A program made the translations under genes and the position numbers. A model generated the notes under the pieces. The model was not told where the DNA came from and ran no database searches. It saw nothing but the letters and a program-made list of their open reading frames with translations. This document shows positions 58,132 to 64,000 of a DNA stretch of 64,000 bases, in pieces. This stretch comes from Cavenderia fasciculata (taxonomy: Eukaryota > Evosea > Eumycetozoa > Acytosteliales > Cavenderiaceae): assembly GCF_000203815.1 (NCBI RefSeq), contig NW_004457708.1, positions 124,001 to 188,000 of the forward strand, in the 5' to 3' direction. Position 1 is the first letter of the stretch. Each line of letters opens with the position of its first letter.

Positions 58132-60216
58132 ATGGATTTACAATTAAAGAAATCAATAACAAAATCATTTAGTTTACAAGGATTATCAATTAAAGCAGAT
58201 GCATTAAAACATCTAATAAGTTATACAAACAATGAACAAGATAGAGATGATAGTGGTAGTAGTCAACCTCTAAATGAAAGAATATTAGAATTGGTCGATC
58301 TAATTTTAACAAATTTAGATAAATCTACTTGTAAATACATATTAAAAGTAAATCTATACATATCATAAGTTATTAATACTCTTTTTTGTTTTTTTAGTAA
58401 AAGGAAATTTTGTAGATAAAGAAACTATATCAAATAGTTTAAAAGAATTGGAATCACAATCTGATAGTGGATCAATTGAAAAAGAAGCAATCAAAGTAAT
58501 CTCTGCATTTGATGTACCTTTATTTCATTATGATCAAAACAAAAAATTATTTGTCAAGTAAAATAAGAAAAAAGAAAAAGAAAAAAAAGAAAACTATATA
58601 TATATATAGTTTATTAATATTTTCTTTTCTATTTTTCCATTTTAGAGAAGAAAAACCAGAAAAATCATTACATGGTAATGCAAAATCAAAAAGTGAATTA
58701 TTTAGAAGAAGATATCAAACTGCATTACAAATACTTGAAAGACATCCAACATTTGCAGCACCAATATTACCAAATCAAAAAAAGTCATTGGATCAATTTA
58801 CATTGACACCAATCAATTCATTACTTGGTAATCCTGGAATGAAATGTGTACTTGGAACTATATCACAAATTGTTGAAGGAAAATATTATTTGGAAGATTT
58901 AAATTCAAAGGTTCAATTGGATTTGACAAATGCTACTTCAGAATATGGTTTGATTACAGAAAATGGAATTGTATTGGTTTGGGGAGAGTTTGAAGATGGT
59001 CTTTTCAAGGCCGCCTCTATTAGACCTTCCAATACTGAGGAGCGTCAAAAATCACTTGACCTCTTACAAGGATTGGATATGTTTGGTGATAGACCAAACG
59101 ATAGAATGATGCATAAATTAAAACAATACGAAAATGAGGTCGAAAATTCAATTATTCTCTTTTCAGATGTATGGTTGGATAATCCAACAGTAGTTAGTCA
59201 TTTGGAAAGTGTTTTTGAAAAATACGTTCATTTTCCTCCCATTGCAGTCGTTTTAATGGGCAATTTTACTGAACATCCTTTAATTGGTGGTACTCAGTAT
59301 AAATTAAAAACTCATTTTGATAATCTTGCTTCAATCATTATTAAATATCCAGAATTATTAATTAAAACTAAATTTATTTTTGTTCCTGGGTAAGAAAATA
59401 GAAAAAATAGATAAAATAGATAAAATGATATTAATATTTTATCTTTTTTATTTTAATTTTTAGACCAACTGATCCAACAGGTTCATTATTAAATATATTA
59501 CCAAAACCAGCAATAGTTGATTATTTTACAAAAGGATTTAAACAAAGAATACCAAATAGTATTTTTACAACCAATCCATGTAGATTAAGATATTGTACTC
59601 AAGAAATTGTAATATTTAGAGATGATATTGTAAATAGAATGAGAAGACATATTATTAAAGAACCAAATCCTGGTACTGATCTTCATCAAAGTGTAAAATA
59701 GAAATAGAAAAAAGAAAAAAAGAAAATTATTTATTTATTTTTATTTTTATTTTTTTTTAGGTAATTAATACATTATCATCAAATTCACATTTATCATGTT
59801 TACCATTGGATATAAGACCAATTTATTGGAATTATGATCATTCTTTATCATTGTATCCATTACCAGATTTATTGGTACTTGGTGATAAATATGATACTTT
59901 TCAATATCAATCAGATTCTGGTCTCTTTACATTCAATCCAAGTTCATTCCCAAAGGATTATGGTTTTTGTTCCTATGATACTAAATCTAAAACTGTTGAT
60001 TTCTTTCAAGCTAATAGAATTATTGAAGAACAAGAAAATGAAGAAGAAAAAGAAAAAGAAGAAAAAGAAGAAGAGGAAGAAGAAGAGATATTGGAAGAGG
60101 AAATAATGGAAGAAATGGATGAAACAAATGATCAAGAAGAAACAAATGAAGATATTGAAATTAAAGATGTAGAGGAGGAAGAGGAGGAAAATGATGACAA
60201 TGATGATTCCAACTGA
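58132..60216 (+). CDS. pole2: DNA polymerase epsilon subunit 2
   Basis: Exons 58132-58330, 58398-58557, 58646-59389, 59464-59692 and 59761-60216, with consistent phases, give 595 residues. The N-terminal ~75 residues are the helical AAA-lid-like domain of this subunit ([18 protein letters not shown]), then an OB fold ([20 protein letters not shown]) and the inactive phosphoesterase domain ([49 protein letters not shown]). It supports the leading-strand polymerase and CMG helicase assembly in the nucleus. The C-terminal ~70 residues after VDFFQANRI are an acidic low-complexity extension (Glu/Asp runs) absent from animal homologues as I know them. All four introns are short and AT-rich. Confidence 0.95.
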
Positions 60217-60409
60217 GCAAGGTGGAATTAAAAATTATTTATATTTGTAACCCCCCCTCCAAAAAAAACAATGTGTTGGTGATGGAAATGGTGGTGATGG
60301 AGGGGGTATAATCATTATTTTTATTTTTTTTGAAAAATAAACACATAAATTATGTCATTGCTATATTATATATCTTTTTTTTATATATATATCTATACTT
60401 TTTCATTTT

Positions 60410-61443
60410 ATGTCAAGAATACAAAAAATATCAATAGGATTGGCAATATTATACGGACTGATGTTTTTATGGGTTGGTGTATATAGGTTTTTTTCTATTT
60501 ATCAAACCATCAATGTCCAACAATACATTGGAGAAAATCAAAGAGAAAACAATCAAGAGTTTAAAGCTTTTCTTCCAACTTCTAGTTGTTTAGATTACAA
60601 AGAATTGATAGATGTTTATAGAAATAGAACAGAAAAGACCAAGGATGTCATTTATTCACAAGAGTTGGTATTCAATTCTTTCTCTTTGAAAATTGCCTCT
60701 AAAGAGTCAGCCAATCCAAATGGAACTTGGATTGATTGTGATCAAAATACTGGTAAATCAAAATTCAAACATATCTACAAGTTTTCAATTCCATTTGTTG
60801 TCATGTCACCATTTGATATGATCACAATGTTGGTCAATCAAGTTTTGGTTCTTTGGGAACCAGTTCTCTCAAATTTATATCAAGTTAGAAAATTAATGGT
60901 TATAGAAATGATCATTTTGACTTGTCAATTTTTAGTTCATTCAACTCTATTATTTTATTATCTATATAGATTTGTACCATCCCTTCGAGAGGATTTAAAA
61001 GATTATCCTATTTGTTTTAATAATACAAGTTTTCAAAATTTTTGTAATGGTGATTTAATTGGTGAAAATTTAAATTTTAAAAATGTAAATTGAAAAAAAG
61101 AAATACATCTAAAAATAACTTATTTATTCTTTAACTTTTTATAGTTTAAAAAAATATCATGGGATTTTAAGAGTATTATTTATTGCGAATCTATAATCAC
61201 AATTGTACTTTTTATTTTAATCATTCGTGTTGTAATATTTTATTTTATTTCAAAATATAAACCTTTAACTTGGGCAAATCTTAATATCCATCGAATTGAT
61301 AATGAAAAGGTACAAAAAAAAAAACAAACAAAAAAAAATACTTTCCAAATATATTTAAATTATTTTATTTTATTTTTTAGAATGATATTATTCTTAAAGA
61401 TATAGAAATTCAACCAAATCCATCAGAACAAATAGTAAACTAA
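60410..61443 (+). CDS. Membrane protein, tandem paralogue A
   Basis: Exons 60410-61084, 61145-61309 and 61381-61443, all phase 0, give 300 residues. Predicted membrane segments: GLAILYGLMFLWVGVYRF near the N-terminus, two around residues 165-200, and one in exon 2 (ITIVLFILIIRVVIFYFI). Between the first and second lies an extracytoplasmic-looking loop with CLDYKELIDVYRNRTE and DCDQNTGKSKFKHI, with Cys and N-glycosylation sites. The next gene is its paralogue. Family not recognised; four-segment topology is inferred. Confidence 0.8.
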
Positions 61444-61618
61444 TTGTTGAAAATGATTAGTTACATCCTAAATTTTTAATAAATGAAAATTACCCTAACC
61501 CCACCATTGTGAGTGAGGGGGGTGGTTTCCCTCTTCATCTTCATCTTTATCTCTTCTCATTGATCATTTTCTTTTTTTGTTTTATTTTTTTTATTTATTC
61601 AATTGTCTTTTTTAAATA

Positions 61619-62587
61619 ATGACAAAAACTAGTTTTTGTTTAAATATTTTATTAGTATTTTCAATCTTTAATACATTGTATTTGATAATGGTTGCAATGT
61701 TACAGTTTCTAACGATTGATCAAACCATCATTGTCCGTCAATATATTGGAGAAAATCTAAAACAAAATAATCAAGAGTTTAGAGCATTGCTTCCAACCTC
61801 TGATTGTTTAGATTATCAAGAATTGATGGATGAATATAGAAATAGAACAGAATTGGATAAACTTTATTCACAAGAATTAATTTTTTCATCACTAGAGTTA
61901 AAAATTACTTCAAAGGAAAAGGTTAAACCAAATCGAGATCAAAAGAAAAGACTAGAATGTGATCAAAATGCAAACAGATCAAAATTTAAACATTTCACAC
62001 AACTATCTTTACCAATTACAATATTTACACCATTTGATGTCATTGCACATGTTGTTTATATTTTTATGATTCGCTATCCAGAAGAAACAAAATTTACCAT
62101 TATTCAATTGTCAATGCAATCTATTCAATTCTTTTTTCATTTTTTTTCTCTTTATTATTATACAACAAATATTATACCATCCATTCGAAATGATTTTCAA
62201 AATTATCCAATTTGTTTTGAAAAAGAGAATAATCAATATCATACTTTTTGTAAAGGAGAAATAAAAGGAAATTTAATAAACTTTCAAAATGTAAATATAA
62301 AAAAGAGAAATATCAAAAAAAAATTAATTGATTATAATTTTCTTATTAATTATTTCTTCTTTTTTTTTATTTAGTTTGAATTAGTAAAATGGGATTTTTC
62401 AAAAATGATTATTTATCAATTGATTTTATCAAGTTATTTATTCATATCAATCATTAAATCTATAATATCATTAATATTAAAAGTATATTTTCCATTTGTT
62501 TGGTTTAAATTACATACGATTAATTTACCCGAAAAACCAAAGGAGGAAAATTTAGAATTAAATTTAGAATTAAAATCAATACCCTAA
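61619..62587 (+). CDS. Membrane protein, tandem paralogue B
   Basis: Exons 61619-62290 and 62375-62587, phase 0, give 294 residues. Shares with its upstream neighbour YIGEN-x2-NNQEF-A-LPTS-CLDY-EL, DQN-x3-SKFKH and the first intron position (after FQN/FKN, before F-x-x-WDF). It lacks the second intron of paralogue A; the third exon there corresponds to its Glu-rich end (KPKEENLELNLEL). Same topology expected. Convergent with the last gene, 23 bases between stops. Confidence 0.8.
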
Positions 62588-62610
62588 ATGGAAATAAAAT
62601 TTTATTTTTT

Positions 62611-64000
62611 TTAACTATTATTACTATTATTATTATTATTAGTTTCATCTGTTGATGATGATGATGATGATTCATCTATTGGTTGATCAGGGGATTTTCT
62701 TTTTGGTGTAAGAGCTTGAGCAACTTTTTTGAAAAAGGCAGTTGGCACTGTAGGAGTTGTAATTGATTTTCTATTTAATTTTCTTTTACCTGTCGAGGAT
62801 GGTGTATCAGTGGTTGGTTGAGTTGGGGTAGTTGGCATTGGAATGGGAGTTGTTGGAATTGGTTCATCAATGGCTGCAGTAGATGTTTCAGATTCCATTG
62901 GAGTTTCTTCCAATGATTGTTCAGCCACAATTGTATTGGTATCCATAGATGCATCACCTTCAATCAATTCGCCTTCATCTTCTTCTAAAATTTCATCTTC
63001 CTCTTGTTGGTCTTCTTGATCTTGATCTTCTTCAACATCGTCTTCGACAACTTCCTCTTCCTCTTCAGCATCTGAAAATGCTACCAAAGTATCTTCATTA
63101 ATCTTTTGTTTCTTTATACTATGTGAAGTTGAAATTGATGATGATTCTTCGGTTTCAATATCACCATTATCAACTGATGGTAATAAATCATCAGTTGTAG
63201 ATGTAGTTTCAATTAGGACATCATTTTGTGGTGGAGATGTAACAATTTGTTGTGATGGTTCAGAAGTTGTAGTTGTAGTAGTCGTAGATGTTGGGGAGAA
63301 TACAGAACTTGTAGTAGTTGTTGGTGGTGCACTACCAAATACACTTGAACCACCAAATATTGATGTAGGAGCAGTTGGAATGGTTGGAGTAGTTGAAGTT
63401 GGAGGTGTTATTGATTCAACAACTGGATTTACAATTGAACTAACAATACCAGAAAATATTGAATTTTGTGAAGAAGGAGTAGGAGGTAATGTTGAAGTTG
63501 TAGTAGTTGGTGCAACAGGTGTAACAGGAGTAACTGGAGTAACTGGTGTGACAGGAGCTGTTGACTTTGTTGGTGTTGAAACACTACTAGCTTGTTTTGC
63601 AGAATCAAATAAAGAATTAATTATATTACCAGCAGGAGCAGCAGGTTTTCTAATAATTCTCTTCTTTGGAATGTCAGTTGGTTGACTAAATGGTGATTGA
63701 GGTGGTGTTGGTATACTAGTAGTTACTACCGGTACTGGTGCAGCTGGAGTAGTAACCAAAGGAGTAACAATTGGTGTAACAGTTGGTGTAACTATTGTTG
63801 GAGTAACAACAGGAGTTGGGGTTGTCGTTGTAGTTGTAGTTGTTCCACTAACACCACTACTACTACTATTACTAATATTATTATTATTATTATTAATTAA
63901 ATTTGCTTGTTTTTGTTTTATAGATTCAAAAAGTTTTAATTTTGATTTTAACATTTGATTTTCATCATTTGTTTCTTTTTGTAACTTTTCCTTTTCTTCT
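62611..64000 (-). CDS. C-terminal part of a coiled-coil / low-complexity protein (5' partial)
   Basis: The frame is open to the right edge of the window, so the start lies outside. The first visible residues are coiled coil (EKLQKETNDENQMLKSKLKL), followed by a 250-residue Thr/Pro/Val-rich region with repeats of VTPVTP, an acidic block (EEEEVVEDDVEEDQDQEDQQ) and basic clusters of nuclear-localisation type (KKRIIRKP, GKRKLNRKS, TPKRKS). Coiled coil followed by a disordered acidic C-terminus recalls the nuclear-pore filament protein Tpr/Mlp, but this is a guess; other nuclear coiled-coil proteins fit equally. Confidence 0.7.
   Translation of the reverse strand, partial: EEKEKLQKETNDENQMLKSKLKLFESIKQKQANLINNNNNNISNSSSSGVSGTTTTTTTTPTPVVTPTIVTPTVTPIVTPLVTTPAAPVPVVTTSIPTPPQSPFSQPTDIPKKRIIRKPAAPAGNIINSLFDSAKQASSVSTPTKSTAPVTPVTPVTPVTPVAPTTTTSTLPPTPSSQNSIFSGIVSSIVNPVVESITPPTSTTPTIPTAPTSIFGGSSVFGSAPPTTTTSSVFSPTSTTTTTTTSEPSQQIVTSPPQNDVLIETTSTTDDLLPSVDNGDIETEESSSISTSHSIKKQKINEDTLVAFSDAEEEEEVVEDDVEEDQDQEDQQEEDEILEEDEGELIEGDASMDTNTIVAEQSLEETPMESETSTAAIDEPIPTTPIPMPTTPTQPTTDTPSSTGKRKLNRKSITTPTVPTAFFKKVAQALTPKRKSPDQPIDESSSSSSTDETNNNNNSNNS

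Noticed and set aside
63380-63900. Plus-strand Val/Gly- and Trp/Ser-rich frames opposite the last gene
   Set aside because: Reverse complement of Thr/Pro and Asn repeats in the minus-strand gene.

Overview
The window is nuclear DNA of a dictyostelid social amoeba. It carries a myosin II heavy-chain tail, an alpha-tubulin, short AT-rich GT..AG introns, poly-Thr/Asn/Ser runs, T-rich intergenic DNA, an intron-bearing tRNA-Trp, and non-LTR retrotransposon pieces sitting just upstream of tRNA genes (TRE5-like behaviour). I cannot name the species; intergenic DNA is AT-rich but less extreme than I would expect of D. discoideum.

Layout. 0-2.7 kb: 3' part of the myosin II heavy chain (mhcA), then a long polypurine repeat. 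3.3-7.9 kb: members of an unrecognised gene family, a SINE-like element with perfect target-site duplications upstream of tRNA-Gln, and a truncated glutathione S-transferase (GST) copy. 8-12.4 kb: a decayed Polinton-like element (fibre-like, packaging ATPase, capsid and protease parts), with further scraps at 12.5-13.0 and 15.4-15.7 kb. 13.0-14.9 kb: a multi-exon SAM-like gene. 16.0-16.5 kb: a head-to-head GST chimera. 17.1-30.7 kb: an island of mostly intronless, partly GC-richer orphan genes (fibre-like protein with tandem repeats, SET-domain protein, coiled-coil protein, Cys-rich proteins, trypsin-like protease) that looks acquired and is probably virus-derived. 31.0-33.8 kb: the intact three-exon GST and alpha-tubulin.

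34.1-40.2 kb is a large imperfect inverted repeat: LINE, tRNA-Trp, 12-bp minisatellite, gene debris, then the same in reverse. 40.5-46.1 kb holds broken genes, a LINE fragment, and tRNA-Ala with another retroelement tail upstream. 46.7-64 kb is an ordinary gene-dense region: lysine-degrading LKR/SDH, uroporphyrinogen decarboxylase, molybdopterin synthase large subunit, mitochondrial Phe-tRNA synthetase, an ankyrin-repeat protein, a Mia40-like protein with a CPPC motif, DNA polymerase epsilon subunit 2, a tandem pair of membrane proteins, and the C-terminal part of a coiled-coil/low-complexity protein running off the end.

The housekeeping genes are independent transcription units, often convergent with under 100 bp between stops. 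The accessory region (3-46 kb) appears shaped by tRNA-targeted retroelements, segmental duplication of the GST locus and integration of virus-like DNA. The most novel-looking items are the SINE with a tRNA-like head and LINE-shared tail, the fibre-domain proteins shared between the Polinton remnants and the island, and the CPPC Mia40.
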